Assembly (NCBI GenBank): GCA_910589055.1
Contig: CAJURN010000014.1
Coordinates: 1 to 64,000 of the forward strand
Direction of reading: 5' to 3'
DNA: 64,000 nt
From: an uncultured Muribaculaceae bacterium
GTDB lineage: Bacteria; Bacteroidota; Bacteroidia; Bacteroidales; Muribaculaceae
Shown here: piece after piece, positions 8,597 to 16,971 of the stretch
Layout: the number at the start of each line of letters is the position of its first letter
Numbering within the stretch: position 1 is the first letter of the stretch
The notes under the pieces: model-generated
Told to the model about the DNA's origin: nothing
Seen by the model: only the letters and a program-made list of their open reading frames with translations
Database searches by the model: none
Translations under genes and position numbers: made by a program

Positions 8597-9550
8597 ATGG
8601 AACTCACGGTAATTTTGCTGGCAATCGCGGTAATCGCCCTGCTGGTGGTGTTCTTTTACTACTGTCCCTTCTTTTTGTGGATTTCCGCCCGTGTGAGCGG
8701 CGTGAAAATCTCGCTGCTCCAACTTGTGCTGATGCGTATCCGTCAGGTTCCTGCATCTGTGATTGTACGGGCAATGATCGAGGCTCATAAGGCCGGTCTT
8801 AACGATGTGACCCGCGACGACCTTGAAGCCCACTACCTCGCCGGAGGTAATGTGGAGCGCGTGGTTCATGCTCTTGTGTCGGCTGCAAAGGCCAATATCG
8901 ACCTCGGATTCAAGATGGCTACCGCAATTGACCTTGCAGGCCGCGACGTTTTCCAGGCCGTGCAGATGAGCGTTAACCCCAAGGTTATCGACACACCTCC
9001 CGTCACCGCCGTTGCAAAGGACGGCATCCAGCTTATTGCCAAGGCCCGTGTGACCGTGCGTGCCAATATCCGTCAGCTTGTCGGAGGTGCAGGAGAAGAC
9101 ACCGTGCTTGCCCGTGTGGGTGAGGGTATCGTGTCGTCGATCGGTTCGTCGGAAAGCCACAAGCAGGTGCTTGAGAATCCCGATTCAATCTCGAAACTTG
9201 TACTCCGCAAAGGTCTTGACTCCGGAACTGCCTTCGAGATTCTTTCAATCGACATCGCCGACATCGACATAGGCCGCAACATCGGTGCAGCACTGCAGAT
9301 CGACCAGGCCAACGCCGACAAGAATATCGCTCAGGCCAAGGCCGAAGAGCGTCGCGCAATGGCTATCGCCCGCGAGCAGGAAATGAAAGCTCTCGCACAG
9401 GAAGCGCGCGCCAAGGTAATTGAGGCTGAATGTGAGCTGCCCAAGGCTATGGCTCAGGCCTTCCTTTCCGGCAACCTCGGCATCATGGACTACTACAAGA
9501 TGAAGAACATCGAGGCCGACACTCATATGCGAGATAACTTGTCAAAGTAA
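8597..9550 (+). CDS. floA: Flotillin-like protein FloA
   Basis: A 317-residue SPFH-family membrane scaffold protein. An N-terminal hydrophobic hairpin (about residues 1-35) is followed by the FloA-specific region FLWISARVSGVKISLLQL, the SPFH domain, and a C-terminal coiled coil rich in A-E-A-K-A-E-E-R-R-A repeats (about residues 235-290). Flotillins form ordered membrane patches that gather signalling and secretion proteins. The length and the whole pattern match FloA (formerly UPF0365). The start at 8597 gives the membrane hairpin directly after Met; the longer frame from 8552 overlaps the symporter. Confidence 0.93.
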   Translation: MELTVILLAIAVIALLVVFFYYCPFFLWISARVSGVKISLLQLVLMRIRQVPASVIVRAMIEAHKAGLNDVTRDDLEAHYLAGGNVERVVHALVSAAKANIDLGFKMATAIDLAGRDVFQAVQMSVNPKVIDTPPVTAVAKDGIQLIAKARVTVRANIRQLVGGAGEDTVLARVGEGIVSSIGSSESHKQVLENPDSISKLVLRKGLDSGTAFEILSIDIADIDIGRNIGAALQIDQANADKNIAQAKAEERRAMAIAREQEMKALAQEARAKVIEAECELPKAMAQAFLSGNLGIMDYYKMKNIEADTHMRDNLSK

Positions 9551-9565
9551 ACAGGCGTTAGACAT

Positions 9566-9696
9566 GGGGTGAAAAGTTAAAGGCGAAAGGTGAAAGGTGA
9601 ACAGTGAAATTTTGAAAATCAAGATTTTCAAGTGAAGATAAATGCTTTCACTGAAAATACTATTATCTTCACCCTTCACTTTCCACCTTTCACCCC
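9566..9696. repeat. Intergenic palindromic repeat, copy 1 (GGTGAAA-type)
   Basis: A 131-bp imperfect palindrome. The left arm is made of GGTGAAA/AGTTAAA-like heptads and the right arm of the complementary TTTCACC units. The centre holds TTGAAAAT-CAAG-ATTTTCAA, followed by AAGTGAAGATAAATGCTTT and TATTATCTTCAC. The same core occurs at 51782 and 60721. Confidence 0.8.
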
Positions 9697-9742
9697 CTCT
9701 CAAATGCCACCCTCTCCTTTCACCCAATCTCAAACACTATAA

Positions 9743-11194
9743 ATGGCTGCTTTCATAATATCCATAATTGTGCTCGTGGGCGGCTATGCCGTGTACGGTT
9801 GGATTGCCGAGAAAGTTTTCGGCATCGACTCCACGCGTCCCACTCCGGCCACCACCATGGCCGACGGGGTGGACTATATCCCCATGCCCACCTGGCGTGT
9901 GTTTCTGATACAATTTCTGAACATTGCCGGACTCGGACCGATTTTCGGAGCCATTATGGGTGTGATGTTCGGACCGGCAGCTTTTCTGTGGATTGTCCTC
10001 GGAACGATTTTCGGCGGTGCGGTTCATGATTTTATTTCGGCCATGATGTCGCTCCGCAGCGGAGGCGATTCATTGCCCGAACTCGTGGGCCGCGAACTTG
10101 GCCCTGTCATCAAGCAGATTCTGCGCGTGGCTTCCGTGGCATTGCTCGTGCTGGTGGGTGCGGTGTTCATCATCACTCCTGCCGGATTGCTTTCCGACAT
10201 GACTCCTGCATGGGCCGACAGCATATTCTGGGTGTCGGTGATATTCCTTTACTACGCCCTTGCCACGATGTTGCCCATCGACAAACTCATCGGCCGCTTT
10301 TACCCCGTTTTCGGTGCAGCCCTGCTGTTTATGGCCGGAGGGCTTCTTGTCGTGCTCTTGTCAGGCTCGGTTACGATTCCCGACGGATTTTCCGACGGCT
10401 TGCAGAGCCGTTTCGGCGACGAGGCGCACCCGGTGTTTCCGATGATGTTTGTGAGCATAGCCTGCGGCGCGATTTCGGGTTTCCATGCCACCCAGTCGCC
10501 CATGATGGCGCGCTGCCTGAAAAATGAAAAACTCGCCCGTCCCGTGTTCTACGGCGCAATGGTGGCCGAGGGACTTGTGGCTCTGATTTGGGCTGCGGCG
10601 GCAATAGCCTTCACCGGAAGCTACGACAACCTGCGCGAATATATGGCCTCGCATAGTGGTGCGGGAGCTCTCGTGCATGAGATTTCGGTGGAATGGCTCG
10701 GCGCGGTAGGCGGATTTTTAGCCCTGCTTGGTGTCATTGCCGCCCCGATAACCACGGGCGACACAGCCCTGCGTTCGGCACGCCTTATCATCGCGGATTT
10801 CCTGCACATCGACCAGTCGAAATTCATGAAGCGCCTGCTTGTGTCGCTGCCTGTTTTCGCTGCCACATTCGCGCTGATGATGATGGATTTCAACGTGCTC
10901 TGGCGCTACTTCGCATGGTCCAACCAGACGCTTTCGGCCTTTACGCTGTGGGCTGCCACGGTGTATCTGGCACGCCACGGCAAGGCATATGTGATATGTC
11001 TTGTTCCGGCGCTGTTCATGACGGCGGTTGTGGTGAGCTACATCCTCTTTGCCCCGTCGCCTGAGGGCTTCGGACTCGGTCTGCCCCTTGCCGTGGGAAT
11101 AGCCGTGGCGGTGGATGTGATTGTGGGGGCCATGTTCTTCCGCTACCTCCGCCTTCTTAATAACTCCAATAGATTGTCTATTGTAAGAAAATGA
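9743..11194 (+). CDS. cstA: Carbon starvation protein CstA
   Basis: A 483-residue polytopic membrane protein of the CstA family, which imports peptides or pyruvate during nutrient stress. The CstA core is visible from residue 45 (DYIPMPTWRVFLIQF, then NIAGLGPIFGAIMG, then GGAVHDF), and a later block has the ATQSPMMARC and PITTGDTALRSAR motifs. The shorter length (E. coli CstA is about 700) matches the short Bacteroidetes and clostridial form. Its stop overlaps the next start by 4 nt (ATGA), and that gene overlaps the U32 gene the same way, so three genes form one operon. No clear -7 box was seen; the upstream 190 bp is mostly the repeat. Confidence 0.93.
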   Translation: MAAFIISIIVLVGGYAVYGWIAEKVFGIDSTRPTPATTMADGVDYIPMPTWRVFLIQFLNIAGLGPIFGAIMGVMFGPAAFLWIVLGTIFGGAVHDFISAMMSLRSGGDSLPELVGRELGPVIKQILRVASVALLVLVGAVFIITPAGLLSDMTPAWADSIFWVSVIFLYYALATMLPIDKLIGRFYPVFGAALLFMAGGLLVVLLSGSVTIPDGFSDGLQSRFGDEAHPVFPMMFVSIACGAISGFHATQSPMMARCLKNEKLARPVFYGAMVAEGLVALIWAAAAIAFTGSYDNLREYMASHSGAGALVHEISVEWLGAVGGFLALLGVIAAPITTGDTALRSARLIIADFLHIDQSKFMKRLLVSLPVFAATFALMMMDFNVLWRYFAWSNQTLSAFTLWAATVYLARHGKAYVICLVPALFMTAVVVSYILFAPSPEGFGLGLPLAVGIAVAVDVIVGAMFFRYLRLLNNSNRLSIVRK

Positions 11195-12009
11195 TAGATT
11201 TACTCTCAGTCACAGGCCCGGAAAGGGCATACACGTTCCATAGTCATACCCAATATTGCGACGGCCACGCCACAGCCACCGAGATGGCGCGCGAGGCCGT
11301 GAGACAGGGATTCCGCTTTTACGGCTTCTCGCCCCACAGCCCTATACCCATACCCTCGCCTTGCAATATGAGTGCCGAATCCGTGGATGCGTATCTGGCT
11401 GAGGTGGATGCCATCCGGCAGGAATTTTCAGCATCGGGATGCCGCTTTTTCGCCGGTATGGAGGTTGACTATCTCGGGGAGGAGTGGGGGCCTTCGCATC
11501 AGTATTTCCGCTCGCTTCCGCTTGACTACACGATAGGCTCGGTTCATTTCATTCCCGATCAGGAAGGAAATTATGTTGATATCGACGGACGTTTTGAAAG
11601 TTTCAGGGAGAAGATGCGCGTGCACTTTCACGATGACATCGACTATGTGGTGCGCACGTTTTTCTCGCAATCCGTAGCAATGGTGGAGAAAGGCGGCTTC
11701 GATATCCTCGGGCACTTTGACAAGGTGGGACAGAACGCGTCGTATTACCGTCCCGGAATCGAGGATTCGCCCCTTTACAAGCGTCTTGTGGGCGAGCTTA
11801 TCGACCTCATCGTGGCGCGCCGCCAGTTGATAGAACTCAACACAAAGGCTCTCGGGCAGCATGGACGCTTCTTCCCCGGCGAGCGCTATCTGGCGCATCT
11901 CGTACATGCTGGAGTGCCGATTTTAGTAAACAGCGATGCCCACCGCACCGATGCCTTGAACGCCGGACGTCGTGAGGCGTTTGAACTACTTGATTCCTTA
12001 GCCCGATGA
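11191..12009 (+). CDS. PHP-domain phosphatase, histidinol-phosphatase (HisK/HisJ) family
   Basis: A 272-residue PHP metal-dependent phosphoesterase. The first metal motif is H-S-H-T-Q-Y-C-D-G-H near residue 18, with further metal-binding residues in GFSPHSP, GMEVDYL, GSVHFI, LGHFDKV and the C-terminal LVNSDAH. The whole pattern matches the HisK-type histidinol-phosphate phosphatase of histidine synthesis. No other his genes are present, and related PHP enzymes act on other phosphates, so the substrate is inferred. The gene sits between cstA and the U32 gene with 4-nt overlaps at both ends. Confidence 0.85.
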   Translation: MIDLLSVTGPERAYTFHSHTQYCDGHATATEMAREAVRQGFRFYGFSPHSPIPIPSPCNMSAESVDAYLAEVDAIRQEFSASGCRFFAGMEVDYLGEEWGPSHQYFRSLPLDYTIGSVHFIPDQEGNYVDIDGRFESFREKMRVHFHDDIDYVVRTFFSQSVAMVEKGGFDILGHFDKVGQNASYYRPGIEDSPLYKRLVGELIDLIVARRQLIELNTKALGQHGRFFPGERYLAHLVHAGVPILVNSDAHRTDALNAGRREAFELLDSLAR

Positions 12010-13874
12010 AAGCCACACCACTTGAATTGCTCGCTCCGGCACGCAATGCCGACATTGCCATTGAGGCTGTAAGGCATGGCGCTGATGCCGTGTACATAGG
12101 CGCACCCGCTTTCGGAGCGCGTGCTGCCGCTGTAAATTCTGTCGAAGATATTGCCCGTGCCGTAGAGTTCGCCCACCGCTTCGGGGCGCGTGTCTACTGC
12201 ACGATGAACACGATTGTCTACGACCATGAGCTCCAGGCTGCCGAATCGCTCGTCCATGACCTGTACTGTATCGGAGTGGATGCCCTCATCGTGCAGGATA
12301 TGGCTTATCTTGAAATGAATTTGCCGCCGATAGCCCTGCATGCGAGCACGCAGTGTGATATACGCACGCCTGAAAAGGCGCGTCTTCTCGCTCAGGCGGG
12401 ATTCTCGCAGCTTGTGCTGCCGAGGGAGCTTTCGCTGGAAGAAATCGCAGCAATGCGGGCGGCTGTCGACGTGCCTTTGGAGGCATTTGTTCACGGGGCG
12501 TTGTGTGTTAGTTACAGCGGCGACTGTCAGGCAGGATTCCTTGCCATGGGGCGCAGCGCCAACCGCGGCGAGTGCCCGCAGATGTGCCGTCTGCCATACG
12601 ACCTTATCGACGGCGACGGAAATGTCGTGCGTAAGGGCGGACATTTCCTTTCGTTGCGCGACATGAACCGTCTTTCCGACCTCGGCGCGATGGCCGAAGC
12701 CGGGATTTCTTCCTTTAAAATTGAGGGTCGCCTGAAGGATGCGGCATACGTCAAAAATGTTGTGTCGGCATATTCCGATGCTCTCGACCGTATTGTGGCG
12801 GCTTCCGGAGGAAAGTATGTGCGGGCTTCGTTCGGCAAGGTGTCGCGTGGTTTTGTGCCGTCGCTCACCGGAACTTTCAACCGTGGCTACACCTCATATT
12901 TCCTCAATGGCATGCGGGGTCCGGCACGCGTAAGAATCGCCACCGTAGATTCCCCGAAATGGACGGGCGAGAAAGTTGCAGTGGTGACATCGGCATACGA
13001 TTCACGCAAGGGATTCCTTACAGCACGCACAAGTACGGCTCTCGCCAACGGCGACGGATTGGGATATTTCGATGCATCCCGCCGTTTCGTGGGATTCCGC
13101 CTAAATAAAGTTGAAGGTGACCGACTCTACCCTGCAACAAAAATCAATCCCCCTGTGGGCGCGGAACTCTACCGCAACCATGATAAGGCTTTCCTTGACA
13201 CGCTGGAGAGCGCTACATCGGCTTCGCGTGGCCTGGCGGTGAAATTTGTATTGCGGCCCGTTGATGATTCGCGCATAGCTCTCGAAGCCACCGACTGCCG
13301 CGGCAACCGCGTGTGCGTGGTGGCCGCGAGCGAATACTCCGAGGCGCGTACTCCACAGCAGGAGCCGCGAAGGCGCACGCTTGCTAAACTCGGCGGCACG
13401 GACTATGTGCTTGAGGATGTTGAAGATACTCTTGGCAACCGGTTCGTGGCGGCATCGGTGCTCACCGCACTGCGCCGCGATACTCTCGAAGCTCTTGACT
13501 CGGCCTGGAAGGCGCGCTATGCTTTTGACCGGCGCCGCAAATGCACGCTCGCCGAAGATGCTTTCTCCGAGTACTCTCCGCTTACCTACCACGACAATGT
13601 GGCGAACCGTCTTTCCCGGCATTTCTATGAGAGCCACGGCGCTTCAATCGGCCATATGGCGGTGGAAGTGGAAAGTCCGTCTAAGTCGGACGAAACCGTT
13701 GTGATGAGTACGCGCTACTGCCTGCGGCGCGAACTCGGGGCATGCCTGCGCGACAAGCAATCCTCCACGACACTTCGCGGACCTCTGCGCCTGCGCAGCC
13801 TTGACGGCAACGTCTACCGTCTTGATTTCGACTGCAGCCGCTGTGGTATGCAGGTCGTGGCCGAAAGGAAATAA
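12006..13874 (+). CDS. U32 family protein, RlhA/TrhP-like RNA hydroxylation factor
   Basis: A 622-residue protein of the peptidase U32 family. An N-terminal TIM-barrel-like region begins ELLAPARN; the family's cysteine signature follows as CVSYSGDCQAGF and RSANRGECPQMCR near residues 163-195; a C-terminal extension ends in FDCSRCGMQV. Despite the name, characterised members (RlhA, TrhP) help make 5-hydroxycytidine in 23S rRNA or 5-hydroxyuridine in tRNA. The length with a C-terminal extension is closer to RlhA (about 650) than TrhP (about 450). It is the last gene of the cstA operon and overlaps the previous gene by 4 nt. The collagenase role is not supported. Confidence 0.88.
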   Translation: MKATPLELLAPARNADIAIEAVRHGADAVYIGAPAFGARAAAVNSVEDIARAVEFAHRFGARVYCTMNTIVYDHELQAAESLVHDLYCIGVDALIVQDMAYLEMNLPPIALHASTQCDIRTPEKARLLAQAGFSQLVLPRELSLEEIAAMRAAVDVPLEAFVHGALCVSYSGDCQAGFLAMGRSANRGECPQMCRLPYDLIDGDGNVVRKGGHFLSLRDMNRLSDLGAMAEAGISSFKIEGRLKDAAYVKNVVSAYSDALDRIVAASGGKYVRASFGKVSRGFVPSLTGTFNRGYTSYFLNGMRGPARVRIATVDSPKWTGEKVAVVTSAYDSRKGFLTARTSTALANGDGLGYFDASRRFVGFRLNKVEGDRLYPATKINPPVGAELYRNHDKAFLDTLESATSASRGLAVKFVLRPVDDSRIALEATDCRGNRVCVVAASEYSEARTPQQEPRRRTLAKLGGTDYVLEDVEDTLGNRFVAASVLTALRRDTLEALDSAWKARYAFDRRRKCTLAEDAFSEYSPLTYHDNVANRLSRHFYESHGASIGHMAVEVESPSKSDETVVMSTRYCLRRELGACLRDKQSSTTLRGPLRLRSLDGNVYRLDFDCSRCGMQVVAERK

Positions 13875-13882
13875 TCGGAAAT

Positions 13883-14632
13883 TTATTGGATTTCGCGGAT
13901 GCCGGTGCAGCGTGGATAATCGCCGCAGCCCCAAAACTCACGGCCTTGCATCTGCCCTTTCTTCTGCATACGCCTCAGCATAGGCTTCCCGCATTTAGGG
14001 CAGGACGGGGCGGAGTTTGCAACAGCTTGTTCACGACGGGTTTCGAGACGCGTCTGCGTCAGATTCTCGGTGAATCCGCCCTGCTTCTTGAACTCTGCAA
14101 GTTGAGCAGTGAGCATGCTTGTGAGCATAGCGATGATTTTCATGCTCAAAACCACAAGGCAGTTGGCGGCATCTGCCGCGTTGCCATGCTCTAAAAAACA
14201 GTCGAGCCTGGATTTCTGGGCAGCAATATGTTTCATGGCATCGGAGACAAAATCCGGGCCATAGGAAGGCCTGTCGAGCCTGAGACTGATTACCTGCTGA
14301 AACCGCTCGTCCTCCACCGGCCATGCCGGAATGGAGTGCCGCATCATGTAATTGATAAAATCACCCATCAGTTCGTGCGCGCTTCCACGCGCAACATCCG
14401 TAAGCCTCATTTCTGTTTCCAGGGAGGTTTCGTGACGCCCCGATCCTTCGGCAATATTGGCTCTGATGGAGCGTGCGGCCTGTGTCATCTGGTCGTAAAG
14501 CCTATGCCCCGGGTCAATCCGAAAGTCCACGAAGCGGTCGCAAAATCGCTGGGTGGCAAGCTCGATGATGTTGGCAAGCACCCAGGAATTGAGCCAAAAA
14601 TAGGATGGCGCCGCTGAGAATGTTATTGGCAT
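13883..14632 (-). CDS. Four helix bundle suffix domain protein with topoisomerase-type zinc finger
   Basis: A 249-residue protein. Residues about 20-120 resemble the S23/four-helix bundle family (TQRFCDRF, DQMTQAARSIRANIAEGSGR). Next is the suffix region known from Bacteroidetes and Gammaproteobacteria. At the C-terminus is a zinc finger of the topoisomerase I type: CPKCGKPM, then 21 residues further CGDYPRC. Its role is not established; the zinc finger suggests nucleic acid binding. It ends 8 bp from the convergent U32 gene and is the last gene downstream of lgt, with a short AATTGTCA tandem array between. Confidence 0.85.
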   Translation of the reverse strand: MPITFSAAPSYFWLNSWVLANIIELATQRFCDRFVDFRIDPGHRLYDQMTQAARSIRANIAEGSGRHETSLETEMRLTDVARGSAHELMGDFINYMMRHSIPAWPVEDERFQQVISLRLDRPSYGPDFVSDAMKHIAAQKSRLDCFLEHGNAADAANCLVVLSMKIIAMLTSMLTAQLAEFKKQGGFTENLTQTRLETRREQAVANSAPSCPKCGKPMLRRMQKKGQMQGREFWGCGDYPRCTGIREIQ

Positions 14633-14639
14633 GGGGGTG

Positions 14640-14676
14640 TCAAATTGTCAAGTTGTCAAATTGTCATTGTTGTCAT
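14640..14676. repeat. Short tandem array of TTGTCAA-like units
   Basis: The 50-bp gap upstream of the four-helix gene holds about four to five imperfect units (CAAATTGTCA, AGTTGTCA, AATTGTCA, TTGTCA). A related run lies at about 60-85 (ATTGTCAC, ACTTGTCA). No protein-coding or palindromic structure was seen. Confidence 0.55.
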
Positions 14677-14682
14677 GGAATC

Positions 14683-15540
14683 CTATTTCTTCCCTGCCTT
14701 TTCCGGGGCGAAGCGGTTGGGGTAGTGCAGGGGGATGCGGGGGCGGCGGAGTGCGTAGATTATCAGGCCGATGCCAAGCAGCACGAAGGGTATGCTGAGC
14801 CATTGGCCCATGTTGAGGGTCATTGTCTCCTCGAAGGCTACCTGATTGTTCTTGATGAATTCAACGAAAAAGCGCGAGCCGAAGGTGCCGATAAGGAAGG
14901 TGCCGAACAGCAGGCCGGGACGCTCGCCGAGGTTTTTCTTCCAGTACATCCACATCATCAGGGCAAACAGGGCGAAGTAGGTGAGCGCTTCGTAAATCTG
15001 TGTGGGATGGCATGCCACGCCGTAGTAGAGCTGATTCCACTCCTGAGAGCGCACGAACATGAATCCCCACGGCAGTGTTGTGGCGTGTCCGAAGATTTCG
15101 GAGTTCATGAGGTTACCGATGCGTATCAGACCCCCCACGAGTGCGATGGCGATTGTAAGGCGGTCGAATGTCCACAGCGGATTGCGCTTGGTGGTGAATA
15201 TCGAGTACAGTATAACGGCTATGATGATGCCTATCGCGCCGCCATGGCTGGCGAGGCCGCCCTCCCATGTGGCAAGTATCTTGAGCGGATGCTGGGAGTA
15301 GTAATCCCATTGGTAGAACAGGACGTGTCCCAGACGCGCGCCCACGATGGTGGCGACGCCTACATAGATAAGCAATATGCTGAGCCAGCTTTCAGGCACG
15401 CCCTCGCGCTTGAACATCTTGCCAACGATGTTGAATCCGAGCCAGAATCCGATGGCAAACATAAGTCCGTACCATCGGATAGTGATGAAACCGTTGTATA
15501 TGTCGGGATTGACGTCCCAGGTGATGTAAGATGTGAGCAT
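14683..15540 (-). CDS. lgt: Prolipoprotein diacylglyceryl transferase
   Basis: A 285-residue polytopic inner-membrane enzyme that attaches diacylglycerol from phosphatidylglycerol to the lipobox cysteine of prolipoproteins. The Lgt signature is visible as GGLIRIGNLMNSEIFG (R-x-G-N-x-x-N-x-E) near residue 131, with the essential N-terminal Y and H-G-G region (WEGGLASHGGAIG near 91) and ACHPTQIYEAL near 178. The length is normal. It lies 21 bp downstream of the TPR-propeller gene on the same strand. Lipoproteins likely served by it occur in this window (45109, 42971). Confidence 0.95.
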   Translation of the reverse strand: MLTSYITWDVNPDIYNGFITIRWYGLMFAIGFWLGFNIVGKMFKREGVPESWLSILLIYVGVATIVGARLGHVLFYQWDYYSQHPLKILATWEGGLASHGGAIGIIIAVILYSIFTTKRNPLWTFDRLTIAIALVGGLIRIGNLMNSEIFGHATTLPWGFMFVRSQEWNQLYYGVACHPTQIYEALTYFALFALMMWMYWKKNLGERPGLLFGTFLIGTFGSRFFVEFIKNNQVAFEETMTLNMGQWLSIPFVLLGIGLIIYALRRPRIPLHYPNRFAPEKAGKK

Positions 15541-15561
15541 GATAAATTGTAAGAGGGTGTG

Positions 15562-16971
15562 TTATTTGGTTTCGAGTCGGATTGCCTGGTTTGTGGCCGT
15601 GCGCAGGCGGCGCTGTATTGTCTGACGTTCGCGTTCGGCCTGGAGGATTGCGTGGGATACGGAGCGGTCGCCCTTGCGGAATTTCTCGCGGAGTGCGTCA
15701 AGTGTCTCGGAGTTTTTGCGGAGTTCCACTTTGGCAGCCATGACCTCAATCATCGCACGGCGAGCTTCGGGATTCTTGAAGTTGTCGAGCGAGGTGTACA
15801 GCCGGCCGTTGCCCATGTCGAGTTCAAAACGTGGATTGGCCGACACCGTGCTTTCCTCGGTGGCTTCAGGAAGTTTCTTTTCCAGCAGAGCCTTGTAGTC
15901 GACTCCCTCGCGTTGTGTCAGGGCGATTGAAGTTATTTTGGCGCGTGCGGTTAGGTCGGGGTCGTCCGGTTCGCAGTTGACGCGGGTTTCCGATGGCAGG
16001 TATATGTATATCGTCACTTTTCCGGGAATCTGATTTCGGTCCGTGGCCCACCAGCCGAGCCCGCTTGTCTCGTCGATGGCGAGCATGTAGTCGTCGTAAG
16101 GCGAATTGTAGGGCATGCCGATGTTTTGGGGTTCGAAGAAAGAGCCGTCATCGCTGCGGCGGGTCATGAAAATGTCGTAGCCGCCGAGACTTTTGTCGCC
16201 GTTGTTGGCGAAGTACACCGTCATACCGTCGGGCATGATGAAAGGATATGCCGCATCGCCGCCTTCGCCGAGGATGTCGCCTGCCGGGCTTGGATGCTCT
16301 ATTGTGCCGTCGTCAAGTATTCCGGCTGTGAAGATTTCCTTCTTGCCTGACTCGCCTGTCTGTGACCACATCATTTCGCTGCGGTTCTCGGGCATGAAAA
16401 CAACCCCGTCCCCGCTTGCTCCGGAATTGCGGAACATTTCGGATGCCGGGAGCAAAGAGCCTGCGGCACGCGACAGACGGTAATAGCGGAAGAAGTCGGC
16501 GGAATCGACCGTGAGCGAGTCAAGAATCTCGATTTTCTCCACACGTTCGAGCATGTTGCGCAGGGTTATGAGTCCGGCGCTCATTTCGTCGAACGATTCC
16601 GGGAGGGATTTCTTTGATTTCTTGACAATTCTCTCCCACGAGTCGAGGTGCTCGGACGCATCATCCACGCGGTAGTCGTCGATGGCAATTTCAGCAAGCA
16701 TCTGCGATGCCTGCGCCACGCTGCGGGCTTCGGCGGCCTGAAGGGGTTTGATGGCTTCCTCGGAGTTGCCGAGGGCGCGTAACGACGCGCCTAAAAAGTA
16801 GTTGGCGTTGCCGTCCTTGGGCGAGCGCTTGAGGATTGTCCTGGCCTTCTCGGCAGCTTCCTCGTACTGGCCCTCGTTGTAGAGACGGCGCACTTCGTCA
16901 ATCGGCGCTGCCCACGCAGCACCGATTGCGAACATTAGTGTCAGGATTGAAAATATTTTTCTTTGCTTCAT
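15562..16971 (-). CDS. TPR and WD40-like propeller (PD40) periplasmic protein
   Basis: A 469-residue exported protein with a signal peptide at residues 1-21. Residues about 25-130 form tetratricopeptide-like helices (EEAAEKARTILKRSPKDGNANYFLG). Residues about 190-330 contain PD40/WD40-like blade motifs (GEGGDAAYPFIMPDGMTVYFAN; GGYDIFMTRR; GLGWWATDRN). A charged coiled coil rich in Arg and Glu closes the protein. This layout recalls the Bacteroidetes OmpA-associated TPR-PD40 proteins but lacks the OmpA domain. Its ATG directly abuts the stop codon of the secreted protein gene upstream, so they are co-transcribed. Function unknown; an envelope scaffold is possible. Confidence 0.8.
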   Translation of the reverse strand: MKQRKIFSILTLMFAIGAAWAAPIDEVRRLYNEGQYEEAAEKARTILKRSPKDGNANYFLGASLRALGNSEEAIKPLQAAEARSVAQASQMLAEIAIDDYRVDDASEHLDSWERIVKKSKKSLPESFDEMSAGLITLRNMLERVEKIEILDSLTVDSADFFRYYRLSRAAGSLLPASEMFRNSGASGDGVVFMPENRSEMMWSQTGESGKKEIFTAGILDDGTIEHPSPAGDILGEGGDAAYPFIMPDGMTVYFANNGDKSLGGYDIFMTRRSDDGSFFEPQNIGMPYNSPYDDYMLAIDETSGLGWWATDRNQIPGKVTIYIYLPSETRVNCEPDDPDLTARAKITSIALTQREGVDYKALLEKKLPEATEESTVSANPRFELDMGNGRLYTSLDNFKNPEARRAMIEVMAAKVELRKNSETLDALREKFRKGDRSVSHAILQAERERQTIQRRLRTATNQAIRLETK

